Assembly: GCF_036088315.1 (NCBI RefSeq)
Contig: NZ_CP107996.1
Coordinates: forward strand, 4,299,501 to 4,363,500
Direction: 5' to 3'
Origin: Streptomyces sp. NBC_00344
GTDB taxonomy: Bacteria; Actinomycetota; Actinomycetes; Streptomycetales; Streptomycetaceae
Length of the DNA: 64,000 nt
Position 1 is the first letter of the stretch; each line of letters starts with the position of its first letter. The notes below the pieces were generated by a model. It saw only the letters and a program-made list of their open reading frames with translations, had not been told where the DNA came from and ran no database searches. The translations under genes were made by a program, and so were the position numbers. Of this stretch, positions 38,913 to 48,966 are shown piece after piece.

Positions 38913-39701
38913 GTGCTCATCCGTCACCCGCGCCCCCGCGCCCTCACCGCCTGCACCGTTCTCGTACTCGCCCTGCTCGGGACCGCGGCCTTCGCGCCGC
39001 TGCCGTTCGCGGTGGCACAGCCCGGCCTGACCGCCGACGTCCTGGGCAAGGACCGGGGCAAGCCGGTGATCACCATCACCGGGGAGCCGGTCCGGGCCAC
39101 CAAGGGACAGCTGCGGATGGTGACCATCGAGGCGACCGGTCCCTCCACCGATGTGCGTCTGGGGCAGGTGGTCGACGGATGGTTCCGTACGGACCGGGCG
39201 GTGATGCCGCGCGGGGCGGTGTATCCGTCGGGCGGCAGCGACGCGCAGATCGAGCGGCACAACCTGGACGAGATGAGGGGCTCCCAGGACAGCGCAACCG
39301 AGGCAGCTCTCGGCTACCTCGGTGACCGGGCGGACAAGGCGAAGGTGACCCTGTATCTCTCCGACGTCGGCGGGCCCAGCGCGGGACTTCTCTTCTCTCT
39401 CGGCATCGTCGACAAGCTGGACGGCGACGGCGCGGGCGGCGACCTCACCGGCGGCCGGACCATCGCCGGAACCGGCACCATCAGCGCGGACGGGAAGGTC
39501 GGCGCGGTCGGCGGAGTGCCGCTGAAGACCCAGTCCGCCGCCCGGGACGGGGCGACCGTCTTCCTGGTGCCGAAGGCCGAGTGCTCGGATGCCACATCGG
39601 AGCTTCCGCGCGGGCTGCGGCTGATCCCGGTCACGACGTTGAAGGGCGCGGTCGCGACGCTCCGTGCGCTGAAGACGGGTGGCCCGGTTCCGAGCTGCTG
39701 A
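38913..39701 (+). CDS. Secreted/anchored Lon-like serine protease (S16 domain)
   Basis: A 262-residue protein with an N-terminal signal or anchor helix (L-T-A-C-T-V-L-V-L-A-L-L-G-T) and a C-terminal S16 Lon-type protease domain. The catalytic dyad is Ser156 in G-G-P-S-A-G and Lys205 in G-G-V-P-L-K. The ATPase of Lon is absent and no PDZ domain is clear, so it is shorter than the YlbL type. It should cleave proteins outside the membrane. The GTG at 38913 is preceded by TACATT at 38901-38906 about 7 nt upstream, so it is probably leaderless. Its 3' end overlaps the convergent MFS gene by 71 nt. Confidence 0.83.
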   Translation: MLIRHPRPRALTACTVLVLALLGTAAFAPLPFAVAQPGLTADVLGKDRGKPVITITGEPVRATKGQLRMVTIEATGPSTDVRLGQVVDGWFRTDRAVMPRGAVYPSGGSDAQIERHNLDEMRGSQDSATEAALGYLGDRADKAKVTLYLSDVGGPSAGLLFSLGIVDKLDGDGAGGDLTGGRTIAGTGTISADGKVGAVGGVPLKTQSAARDGATVFLVPKAECSDATSELPRGLRLIPVTTLKGAVATLRALKTGGPVPSC

Positions 39702-40941
39702 GGAGGCCGGGCGATTCGTCCATCGTCCGCCAGGCGGGGAAGAGCAGTGGGCTGAGCGTCGTCAGGAAGTAGAGCGCGCCGACGATCAGCAGCGCACCCG
39801 AAGCCCCGGCCGCTGAGGCCAGCAGCCCCGCTCCCAGCCCGCCGATCGGCATCGCGAGTTCGCAGCCCGCGGTGAGCACTCCGGAGACCCGGCTGCGCAG
39901 CTCCTGTGGCACCCGCTCATAGGTGACGGTCGTCAGGATCGGGTTGAGCATCCCGCCGGCCAGACCGCCCAGCGCCATCGTCACCGCGAGCGGCAGGGTG
40001 CTCGACGTCAGGCCCGCCACCACGAAACGTGGCGCCCCGCAGAGCAGGAACGCCGCGGTGAACACCGCCCGCCGCGGGAAGCGGTGTCCCACCACGCCGT
40101 ACAGCAGTGCGCCCAGCAGCCCGCCCGCGCCGAAGAGCGCGGCGAGCAGCCCGAGGTCGGCGGCGCCGCCGAGTTCCTGCCGGGTGTGCAGCGGCAGCAG
40201 CACCGAGCCCCAGCCCTGATCGATCCCGTTGGTGGCCATCACCATGACGGTGACGGCGAGCAGGAGCCGGTCGCGCAGCAAGTGCGCGTAGCCCTCACGG
40301 AGTTCGGCCCGGTACGAGGCCGGTGAGACCGGGGTGGCGGCCTTCATCGGCGCCGCCGCCAGCAGCCCGCGCAGGCCCGCCGATATCAGCAGGGCCGATA
40401 CCCCGAAGGTCACCGCGTCGACGAGGAGCACGGCTTCCGCGCCCATCACCGAGATCAGCACCCCGGCCAGCGCCGCCCCGGCCATTCTGGCGCCCCGGGA
40501 CACCGCGTCGAAGAGGCTCGCCGCACGGGCGAGGGTAGTGCCCGCCTGCTCGGCGAGGTCGGGGACGAGCACATAGCGGGCGGTCGAGCCCGGTGTCTGG
40601 ACGAGTCCGCAGACCGCCATCAGTGCGCACAGCATCCAGAACGCGAGCGTGTCCGCGAAGTGCAGGAGCGGAATCGCGGCGACCGCGGCGCCGCAGACCA
40701 GGTCCGACGCGACGCTGACCCGCCGTCGTCCGAGCCGGTCGATGACCGGGCCGCCGATCAGTGCGGAGACGATGATCGGCAGGGTGGCGCAGAAGGCGAC
40801 CGCCCCGGCCCGGCCGGCGCTTCCGGTGGTCTCCAGCACGAACCACGGAACGCCGATCAGGGTCAGTGAACTGCCCGCGGTGGAGATGGTGTTGGCCGTC
40901 AGTACGGCGGCGAGTGGTATGCGGCCCCCCGGCTCGCTCAT
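39631..40941 (-). CDS. MFS transporter, EntS-like
   Basis: A 436-residue transporter with twelve helices, motif A as I-D-R-L-G-R-R-R-V-S, and G-A-R-M-A-G-A-A-L-A-G, features of the TC 2.A.1.21/EntS-type efflux permeases. It is the third gene of a minus-strand unit after the ArsR-type regulator and a 60-residue protein, whose stop overlaps this start (ATGA). The arrangement suggests efflux controlled by the regulator. The last 71 nt overlap the convergent Lon-like gene, so the final Pro/Ser-rich tail may be non-essential. Confidence 0.83.
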   Translation of the reverse strand: MSEPGGRIPLAAVLTANTISTAGSSLTLIGVPWFVLETTGSAGRAGAVAFCATLPIIVSALIGGPVIDRLGRRRVSVASDLVCGAAVAAIPLLHFADTLAFWMLCALMAVCGLVQTPGSTARYVLVPDLAEQAGTTLARAASLFDAVSRGARMAGAALAGVLISVMGAEAVLLVDAVTFGVSALLISAGLRGLLAAAPMKAATPVSPASYRAELREGYAHLLRDRLLLAVTVMVMATNGIDQGWGSVLLPLHTRQELGGAADLGLLAALFGAGGLLGALLYGVVGHRFPRRAVFTAAFLLCGAPRFVVAGLTSSTLPLAVTMALGGLAGGMLNPILTTVTYERVPQELRSRVSGVLTAGCELAMPIGGLGAGLLASAAGASGALLIVGALYFLTTLSPLLFPAWRTMDESPGLLSSSEPGHPSSAHGASRPRPSTS

Positions 40942-41120
40942 GCGATCCGGGCCCGCCTGCGAGGCTCGGGAAGGGTGAGGCGCAGACCCAACTCGACCAG
41001 AGTCCAGCCCAGTTGGTGGCGGATGCGGTGTGGGTGAGGTGCCCGGGCGTACTCGGCGGCCTGTCGGTGCAGTTCGGCGGTGCGCTCACGATGCAGCTGG
41101 AGGTACATGTCGGCGTGCAT
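40938..41120 (-). CDS. Small 60-residue protein in the ArsR/MFS operon
   Basis: A short basic and His/Leu-rich protein (M-H-A-D-M-Y-L-Q-L-H-R-E-R) ending R-R-R-A-R-I-A. Two amphipathic helices are predicted by eye. Its stop overlaps the MFS start (ATGA) and it lies 14 bp after the regulator stop, so translational coupling supports its reality. A second start at 41108 is possible. Function unknown. Confidence 0.6.
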   Translation of the reverse strand: MHADMYLQLHRERTAELHRQAAEYARAPHPHRIRHQLGWTLVELGLRLTLPEPRRRARIA

Positions 41121-41134
41121 GACGGGACGGCCCT

Positions 41135-41749
41135 TCAGTCGGTTGTGCGCGGGAAGGCGTGCAGGTGCATACGGACCTGGGCGGCTCCGGCGTCGTCGCC
41201 GGGGTCCTGCTCGGTGTAGCTCTCGATGAGCGCGTGCACCCGGTGGATCAGTTCATGGGTCTGCGCGGGGGTCAGGCGCAGCGTGAAGTCGCTCATGTCC
41301 GAGCTCCTGATCCAGTCCAGCCCCCAGTCGCGGGAGGTGCCGATCCAGGTCGACAGCTCCTGGGAGTGCATCGTCGCGACCTCGTGGATGAAGAGGTCAG
41401 CCGCGCCGCGCACGGCCGGATCGGGATCGTCGTACAGCCGGTCGTCGAAGGTGGTGCCCCACACGGCGGCCTTCCACCAGCGCTCGCGTCCCTTGCCGAA
41501 CTCCGGTGCGTCCTCGATGAATCCGTGGTCGGCGAGCTGGCGCAGGTGGTAGCTGGTGGCACCGCTGGACTCGCCGAGGCGGGCCCCGAGCTGGGAGGCG
41601 GTGGCCGGCCCGTTCTGGCGCAGCGAGCTCAGCAGTCGCATCCGCAGGGGATGGGCGAGGCCGCGCAGGCTGCGTGCGTCGAGGGTGCGGTATTCGCGCG
41701 CCGGTGAGGGTGCGGGGGAGGGTGCGGGGGAGTCTTCGGGGCCGGTCAT
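41135..41749 (-). CDS. ArsR/HTH_20-type winged-helix regulator
   Basis: About 204 residues from the ATG at 41749. The winged helix lies at about residues 25-95 (L-A-H-P-L-R-M-R-L-L, A-S-Q-L-G-A-R-L-G, S-Y-H-L-R-Q-L-A-D-H-G-F-I). No ArsR metal-binding Cys motif is seen, so it is likely a small-molecule sensor. The rest is helical and may dimerise. A promoter TTGCAA-N17-TACAGT would start transcription at the A of this ATG, giving a leaderless message, and a 51-bp palindrome with four TTGCAA elements covers the promoter. Autorepression is therefore likely. The open frame upstream to 41797 would run through the promoter and is rejected. Confidence 0.85.
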   Translation of the reverse strand: MTGPEDSPAPSPAPSPAREYRTLDARSLRGLAHPLRMRLLSSLRQNGPATASQLGARLGESSGATSYHLRQLADHGFIEDAPEFGKGRERWWKAAVWGTTFDDRLYDDPDPAVRGAADLFIHEVATMHSQELSTWIGTSRDWGLDWIRSSDMSDFTLRLTPAQTHELIHRVHALIESYTEQDPGDDAGAAQVRMHLHAFPRTTD

Positions 41750-41755
41750 GCGACC

Positions 41756-41784
41756 ACTGTAGAGTTGCAAAGAAGTCATTGCAA
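41756..41784 (-). promoter_or_regulatory. Promoter of the ArsR-type operon (leaderless)
   Basis: On the minus strand TTGCAA (41784-41779), a 17-bp spacer and TACAGT (41761-41756) place initiation 7 nt later at 41749, exactly the start codon. Confidence 0.65.
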
Positions 41785-41813
41785 TAGATTTTTGCAATCA
41801 CTTCTTTGCAACT
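41763..41813. promoter_or_regulatory. 51-bp palindromic operator with four TTGCAA elements
   Basis: Arms 41763-41784 and 41792-41813 (22 bp each) are inverted repeats with one mismatch around TAGATTT. Each arm contains two TTGCAA hexamers. It overlaps the promoter of the ArsR-type gene, so it is very probably that regulator's operator. The region is strikingly AT-rich for this genome. Confidence 0.8.
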
Positions 41814-41915
41814 CGGGACCCGCGGCGCCGTATCCGGTCGGCCCGTGGTGCCGTATCCGGCGGCCCTTCCCGATGAGCCCTTCCTTGAGCAGCCGGTTCA
41901 CGCCCACTCCGTGCG

Positions 41916-43803
<1,888 letters not shown>

Positions 43804-43919
43804 CACACCCGGCCCCGGCTCCGGGGCGCGGGACCGGGTGGGGGCGGGGAGCACCCCCGTCGCCACCCGGTGGCACGCCACCTCTTCCCACGCCCCGCCC
43901 CCGGTGCGAGGCTGGGATC

Positions 43920-45287
43920 ATGAACGATCTGCTCGAACGGCTGCGCACCGGACTCCCGCCGGAAGCCCTGATCACCGACCCCGACATCACGGCCTCGTAC
44001 GCCAACGACATGGCCAGCTTCTGCGACGCCGGCGTCCCCGCCGTGGTCGTCCTGCCCCGCACCGTCGAGCAGGTCCAGCACGTGATGCGGACCGCGACGG
44101 CCCTCCGTGTCCCGGTCGTGCCCCAGGGGGCCCGTACCGGACTGTCCGGCGCGGCCAACGCCACTGACGGCTGCATCGTGCTGTCGATGGTGAAGATGGA
44201 CCGGATTCTGGAGATCAGCACGGTCGACCGGATCGCGGTCGTCGAACCGGGTGTCGTCAACGCGGTGATCTCGCGGGCCGTCGCCGAAAAGGGCCTGTAC
44301 TACCCGCCGGACCCGTCCAGCTGGGAGACGTGCACCATCGGCGGCAACATCGGCACGGCGTCCGGCGGTCTGTGCTGCGTGAAATACGGCGTGACCGCCG
44401 AGTACGTCCTCGGCCTGGAGGTCGTACTGGCCGACGGCCGGCTGCTCACCACGGGCCGGCGCACCGCGAAGGGTGTCGCGGGATACGACCTGACGCGGCT
44501 CTTCGTCGGCTCGGAAGGCAGTCTCGGCATCGTCGTGAAGGCGGTGCTCGCCCTCAAGCCGGTCCCGCCCGAGCAGCTCGTGCTGGCTGCCGAGTTCTCG
44601 TCGGCGGCCGCCGCCTGCGACGCGATCTGCCGGATCATGGAGGGCGGCCACACCCCGTCACTCCTCGAACTCATGGACCGTACGACCATTCACGCGGTGA
44701 ACCGGATGGCGAACATGGGCCTCCCGGAGACCACTGAGGCCCTGCTGCTCGCCGCGTTCGACACCCCGGACCCGGCAGCCGACCTGGCGCGGGTCGGCGA
44801 GCTCTGTACGGCAGCGGGCGCCACCGAGGTGGTGCCCGCGGAGAACGCGGCCGAGTCCGAACTCCTCCTGCAGGCCCGGCGGATGTCGCTCACCGCGCTG
44901 GAGACCGTCAAGTCGGCCACCATGATCGACGATGTCTGTGTGCCGCGCTCCCGGCTCGGCGCGATGATCGAGGGCACAGCGGTCATCGCGGACAAGTACG
45001 GCCTGACCATCGGTGTCTGCGCACATGCCGGCGACGGCAACACCCACCCCGTGGTCTGCTTCGACCAGCAGGACCCGGACGAGTCGCGCAGGGCCCGGGA
45101 GTCCTTCGACGAGATCATGGCGCTCGGCCTGGAACTGGGCGGGACCATCACCGGCGAACACGGCGTCGGCGTTCTCAAGAAGGAGTGGCTGGCGCGCGAA
45201 CTAGGCCCGGTCGGGCTGGAGTTGCAACGAGGCGTCAAGCAGGCCTTCGACCCCCTGGGCCTGCTCAACCCCGGCAAGCTCTTCTGA
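43920..45287 (+). CDS. FAD-binding oxidase, GlcD/D-lactate dehydrogenase-like
   Basis: A 455-residue flavoprotein of the VAO/PCMH family. FAD motifs are V-P-Q-G-A-R-T-G-L-S-G-A and G-G-N-I-G-T-A-S-G-G-L, and the C-terminal FAD-oxidase domain contains C-A-H-A-G-D-G-N-T-H-P and I-T-G-E-H-G-V-G. It would oxidise a 2-hydroxy acid such as glycolate or D-lactate. There is no GlcE/GlcF partner, and it follows hppD by 116 bp on the same strand. The ATG at 43920 fits the family start; the longer upstream frame is Pro/Gly junk. Confidence 0.87.
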   Translation: MNDLLERLRTGLPPEALITDPDITASYANDMASFCDAGVPAVVVLPRTVEQVQHVMRTATALRVPVVPQGARTGLSGAANATDGCIVLSMVKMDRILEISTVDRIAVVEPGVVNAVISRAVAEKGLYYPPDPSSWETCTIGGNIGTASGGLCCVKYGVTAEYVLGLEVVLADGRLLTTGRRTAKGVAGYDLTRLFVGSEGSLGIVVKAVLALKPVPPEQLVLAAEFSSAAAACDAICRIMEGGHTPSLLELMDRTTIHAVNRMANMGLPETTEALLLAAFDTPDPAADLARVGELCTAAGATEVVPAENAAESELLLQARRMSLTALETVKSATMIDDVCVPRSRLGAMIEGTAVIADKYGLTIGVCAHAGDGNTHPVVCFDQQDPDESRRARESFDEIMALGLELGGTITGEHGVGVLKKEWLARELGPVGLELQRGVKQAFDPLGLLNPGKLF

Positions 45288-45321
45288 CCCGCCCGCATCG
45301 CCGGAGGACAGGGCAGCTCGC

Positions 45322-45807
45322 TCACCTGATCTCGTCGTCCGCCGACCCGTCCGGAGGCCAGGGGTCGCTCAGCCACAGGTCGTCGGAGGGCGGCGGACCC
45401 GCGCCGAGCAGCGCGGCGAGACCGTCGTCGATGCCGAGATGCGTGCTCTCCGACCCAGGTGGCACGGCCCGCAGGGTCCTCTCGAGCCAGGCCGAGATCT
45501 GCGCGGTGGGCGCTTCGAGCAGAGCGTTCCCGTCCGGCGAGCTCAGCGCGATGCAGACGACGCTCTTCGCGTCCACCTTGGTGGGCCAGATCCGGACGTC
45601 ACCGTGTCCGCACGGCCTGAACACCCCTTCGACGATCAGCTCCCGGGCGAAGGTCCAGTTCACCGGGGTGTCCGAGCAGATGTGGAAGGAGACGTGCACG
45701 GCGTAGGGGTCCGCCGTGCGGTAGGCCAGCCGGGCAGGGACGGGGATGCTGCAATCGGGCGACAGCACCAGTTTGAGCTCGAGTTCACGTTCCACCACGG
45801 TGTGCAT
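45322..45807 (-). CDS. ssgG: SsgA-like sporulation/cell-division protein, SsgG
   Basis: A 161-residue SALP. The family core reads E-L-E-L-K-L-V-L, Y-A-V-H-V-S-F-H, W-T-F-A-R-E-L-I-V-E-G-V-F-R-P-C-G-H-G-D-V and W-L-E-R-T-L. SALPs are unique to morphologically complex actinomycetes; SsgG marks septum sites so that spores are properly spaced. The ATG at 45807 has AGGAGAGGAAG 10 nt upstream. The paralogue identity comes from its position next to the glycolate-oxidase-like gene, as I remember for S. coelicolor. The tail after residue 140 is acidic. Confidence 0.85.
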   Translation of the reverse strand: MHTVVERELELKLVLSPDCSIPVPARLAYRTADPYAVHVSFHICSDTPVNWTFARELIVEGVFRPCGHGDVRIWPTKVDAKSVVCIALSSPDGNALLEAPTAQISAWLERTLRAVPPGSESTHLGIDDGLAALLGAGPPPSDDLWLSDPWPPDGSADDEIR

Positions 45808-46017
45808 GGCGTGTACTTCCTCTCCTTGGACGTGTGCCCGACACCGGGCTGTACCGGGAGAGAGCGCCGCGCCCGGCATCCATTACGCGACTATCGAGGA
45901 TGATGTGCCGATGACCGGAAAGTGGTCGATGCGGCAGGACCGGTCCGTGGCGGTGCGGCGGTCTGATACATGTGGAGCCCTGAATTGCGGCTCTCGAGAA
46001 GATACGGGACCACGGAG

Positions 46018-47454
46018 ATGAGCGCCCCAACCCCGGCAGCCGGCGACGGCAGCCCCACACCTGGCTACTACCCGGATCCGTCGATCCCCGGATATGTGCG
46101 GTATTGGAACGGCGGCTCCTGGGTGCCCGGCACGAGCCGTCCCGCCCCCGACGACGACGGCGGCGCGTCGACGCCGGCGCCGCCGGCCGGCGGCTCGCCC
46201 GAGTCCGCCGCTCTGCCCGCGGCGCGCAGGCCGGAGCCCGCTGCCCCGTCGGCCCCTGCCGTCGAGGAGACCGGACCCGTCTTCTTCGACGAGGAGCTCG
46301 AACAGGACAGCCGCCAGGAGCCCTCGTCCGTCTGGCAGGCGGATGCCTCACGCCAGACCGGGTTCGGCGGTGACCGCGACCGCAGGGTCTCCTGGGGCGG
46401 CACCGACCCCCGCACCCCGGCCGGGGAGGCGCCGTCCACCGGACGGCCTTCCACGACACCGCCCGCGTCCGCTGAGCCCGCGTCCGCGCCGCCCCCATCC
46501 GTACCTTCCGGGCCTTCGGCTCGCCCCGGCGGACCCGCGCTGCCCACCGGCCGCACGGAGTCCGGCGTGCCGTCGGAGACGGTCGCGCTCCGTGCGCTGC
46601 GTCCCAAGGGCGGGGCTGCGCGTACCGGCCAGGCGGACGGGACCATGGCCATCCGGGCCGTACGCCCCGATCAGCCGCAGGCGGGCCTGCCCCAGCAGCA
46701 CCAGCAGTCCGCCTCGCCGCAGTCCGCCTCAGCGCAGTCCGCGGCCCCTTCGCAGGCCCCCGCCCAGCAGTCGCCCGTCACGCGGTCGCAGCCGGGCGGT
46801 CAGGCCGTCGACGGACCGGTCGCCCCGGGTGCCGGTGGGGGAGCGGCGTCCTGGCCCCAGCAGGTGCAGCAACTGGCCAGGCCGGCCGGGGATTCCGGGC
46901 AGCAGGGGCTGCCGCCCTGGAAACCCCCGGTCGAGGACCCCTTCCTGAAGGCCGCTCAGGCACAGGCATCGGCCCGCCCCGCGAGCCTCGGCAGACGACT
47001 GGTCGCGCGGCTGATCGACACCGTGGTGCTGGGAGCGGTCGTCGGCGTGATCGCCGTGCCGTTCCTGTCGAAGGCCGCGGACCACATCAACGACAAGATC
47101 GACGCGGCGAAGCTCTCCGGCACGACCGTCACGGTCTGGCTGCTGGACGGGACGACGGCCGGCTGTCTCGGTGTGGTCGTCGGCAGCTTCCTGCTGCTCG
47201 GCCTGCTCTACGAGGCGCTGCCGACCGCCAGGTGGGGCCGTACCCCGGGGAAGAAGCTCTGCGGCATCCAGGTCCGCGGAATGGAGTCGTATGAACCGCC
47301 GACGTTCGGTGTCGCGCTGACCCGATGGCTGGTCTACGGCGCACTGGGCCTGCTGGCCATCGGTGTGGTCAATGTGCTCTGGTGCCTGTTCGACCGGCCG
47401 TGGCGCCAGTGCTGGCACGACAAGGCGGCGCGGACCTTCGTGGCGGGCGACTGA
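46018..47454 (+). CDS. DUF2510 + RDD domain membrane protein
   Basis: A 478-residue protein. The N-terminus has a DUF2510-like motif (P-G-Y-Y-P-D-P, then R-Y-W-N-G-G-S-W). Residues ~50-310 are low-complexity Pro/Ala/Gln. The C-terminal ~150 residues form an RDD domain with about three membrane helices, beginning L-G-R-R-L-V-A-R-L-I-D-T, and including G-R-T-P-G-K-K-L-C-G and H-D-K-A-A. RDD proteins are of unknown or ion-related transport function. The ATG at 46018 is just after CGGAG, and the next gene is a second RDD protein. Confidence 0.85.
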   Translation: MSAPTPAAGDGSPTPGYYPDPSIPGYVRYWNGGSWVPGTSRPAPDDDGGASTPAPPAGGSPESAALPAARRPEPAAPSAPAVEETGPVFFDEELEQDSRQEPSSVWQADASRQTGFGGDRDRRVSWGGTDPRTPAGEAPSTGRPSTTPPASAEPASAPPPSVPSGPSARPGGPALPTGRTESGVPSETVALRALRPKGGAARTGQADGTMAIRAVRPDQPQAGLPQQHQQSASPQSASAQSAAPSQAPAQQSPVTRSQPGGQAVDGPVAPGAGGGAASWPQQVQQLARPAGDSGQQGLPPWKPPVEDPFLKAAQAQASARPASLGRRLVARLIDTVVLGAVVGVIAVPFLSKAADHINDKIDAAKLSGTTVTVWLLDGTTAGCLGVVVGSFLLLGLLYEALPTARWGRTPGKKLCGIQVRGMESYEPPTFGVALTRWLVYGALGLLAIGVVNVLWCLFDRPWRQCWHDKAARTFVAGD

Positions 47455-47536
47455 AACACACCGACTGGCTGACGCCCCGTCACTCGTACGGACCTGACCG
47501 GATGCGGCAACCTGTCCGGCGCGGTCGACTCGGGCC

Positions 47537-48301
47537 ATGAGTACCGACCAGCCCCCGCCCGGCCAGCCGCCCGAGGACGACCCGTTCCGCAAGAACCCGC
47601 AGGGCAGCAACCCGCCTCCGGGCAACCCGTACGACAGCGAACCGCACGGCGCCACGCCGGGCGGGGGTGATCCGTACGGTGGCGGGGGTCCTCAGCAGCC
47701 TCCGCCGGGCGGAGGTGATCCGTACGGTGGCGGCGGTCCTCAGCAGCCTCCGCCGGGCGGCGGCTCCGGTGGCCCCTACGGCGCGCCCCCGCCGCCCCCT
47801 CACGACCCGTACGGCTCCGGCAACGCGTACGGCGGCAGCGACCCCCTCGCCGGTATGCCGCCGCTCGCACCGAGCGGCAAGCGGGTGCTGGCCCGCATCA
47901 TCGACATCGTGATCGTCGCCGTGTTCGTCTGGCTGATCTCGCTGATCTTCGGGGGTCTCAGGTACAACACGGACCACATGAACTACGGACGGTCCTTCGG
48001 GCAGAGCGTGATCGCGGCCATTCTCTACGTCGGCTACGACACGTTCATGACGTCCAAGAAGGCGGGCCAGACCTTCGGCAAGCAGATCCTGAACCTGCGC
48101 ACTGCGAATCTCAACGACGGCACCACGCCCACCGTGCAGTCGTCGTTCGTGCGGGCGCTGGTGCTGTGGATTCCCGCGGTCTTCTGCTGCGCCTGCATCT
48201 GGACGGCGATCTGCGGCGGCTGGAGTTTCTTCGACAGGCCGTACAAGCAGGGGCTGCACGACAAGGCGGCCAAGACCGTGGTGGTCTCAACCACGCAGTG
48301 A
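47537..48301 (+). CDS. RDD domain membrane protein with Pro/Gly repeats
   Basis: A 254-residue protein. The first ~112 residues are Pro/Gly/Gln-rich and contain two perfect 16-residue repeats (G-G-G-D-P-Y-G-G-G-G-P-Q-Q-P-P-P). An RDD domain follows, starting S-G-K-R-V-L-A-R-I-I-D-I, with about three membrane helices and a final L-H-D-K-A-A-K-T. The start is ATG at 47537. It is probably co-expressed with the preceding RDD gene. It overlaps the convergent small membrane gene by 15 nt. Confidence 0.85.
   Translation: MSTDQPPPGQPPEDDPFRKNPQGSNPPPGNPYDSEPHGATPGGGDPYGGGGPQQPPPGGGDPYGGGGPQQPPPGGGSGGPYGAPPPPPHDPYGSGNAYGGSDPLAGMPPLAPSGKRVLARIIDIVIVAVFVWLISLIFGGLRYNTDHMNYGRSFGQSVIAAILYVGYDTFMTSKKAGQTFGKQILNLRTANLNDGTTPTVQSSFVRALVLWIPAVFCCACIWTAICGGWSFFDRPYKQGLHDKAAKTVVVSTTQ
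47661..47756 (+). repeat. Two 48-bp in-frame tandem repeats
   Basis: Copies at 47661-47708 and 47709-47756 differ at only a few third positions and encode the 16-residue Gly/Pro repeat of the RDD protein. Confidence 0.85.
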
Positions 48302-48601
48302 GTGCTCACCGACGCGTTCCGCCCCGGCCCGGGGGGTCCGCACCCGGACCGAGGCCGGCGCGGCGACCGGCACGGAGATGTCCGCCGGGCGCTCGGACCC
48401 CGTCCTGCGGGAGGCGAGCGGGTGTGCCGACCCGGGCATCGGAACGGAAGTGGCGACGAGAAGCCCCAGGACCAGCGCCGCCACCACGATGACCGCGACT
48501 CCGACGCCCGATGAGGTGCGGGAGAGCAGCAGCATGGCCAGCGTCGAGAAGATGACGGTGGCCGAACCATAGGCGAGCTGTGCGGCAGTCGGACGCGGCA
48601 T
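48287..48601 (-). CDS. Small two-helix membrane protein
   Basis: About 104 residues from an ATG at 48601: P-R-P-T-A-A-Q-L-A-Y-G-S-A-T-V-I-F-S-T then a second helix V-A-V-I-V-V-A-A-L-V-L-G-L-L-V, then a polar tail. I recall it as a conserved Streptomyces protein but know no function. GGACGGA lies upstream of the start. It is convergent with the RDD gene, with a 15-nt overlap of stops. Confidence 0.72.
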   Translation of the reverse strand: MPRPTAAQLAYGSATVIFSTLAMLLLSRTSSGVGVAVIVVAALVLGLLVATSVPMPGSAHPLASRRTGSERPADISVPVAAPASVRVRTPRAGAERVGEHSLRG

Positions 48602-48966
48602 GGCGATATCCGTCCTAGGGACAGCGGTGGGTGGTCGGTACGACAAAGCGGGCAAGCACGTCGTCGAACGACTCTATTCCGACGCATGCCCGAGGGGAAC
48701 GGGTAGTAAGCGTGACCTAACCCACGGTGCCGAAGCATAGGGGGCGCACGGAGTCATTCGGCTATCCAACTGTCGAGATGGGCGCGCCTGTTGACCGCTC
48801 GTGAGACTTGTGAGACATGTGGTGCGAGACCCCTGGGGGTCGTCCGGATACCGGAACGTGCGCCCTGCATAGTGCACTTGGTGTGTGCAAGTCAAGGTCT
48901 GTCTTTTCTCTCGCACCTCCGATCGAATGTCGTCACTTGAGACGCGTTCGGGGAGGACAGCACCAG
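48602..48966. promoter_or_regulatory. 365-bp divergent upstream region of the M6 protease
   Basis: It must hold the promoters of the small membrane gene and the secreted protease. GTGAGACTT-GTGAGACAT at 48801-48818 is a 9-bp direct repeat, and the stretch from 48800 to 48950 is notably less GC-rich, typical of regulated promoters. No clear -10/-35 is assigned. Confidence 0.4.

Noticed and set aside
41771..41797. Upstream ATG extension of the ArsR-type protein
   Set aside because: It would translate through the operator and promoter, and a leaderless start at 41749 fits better.
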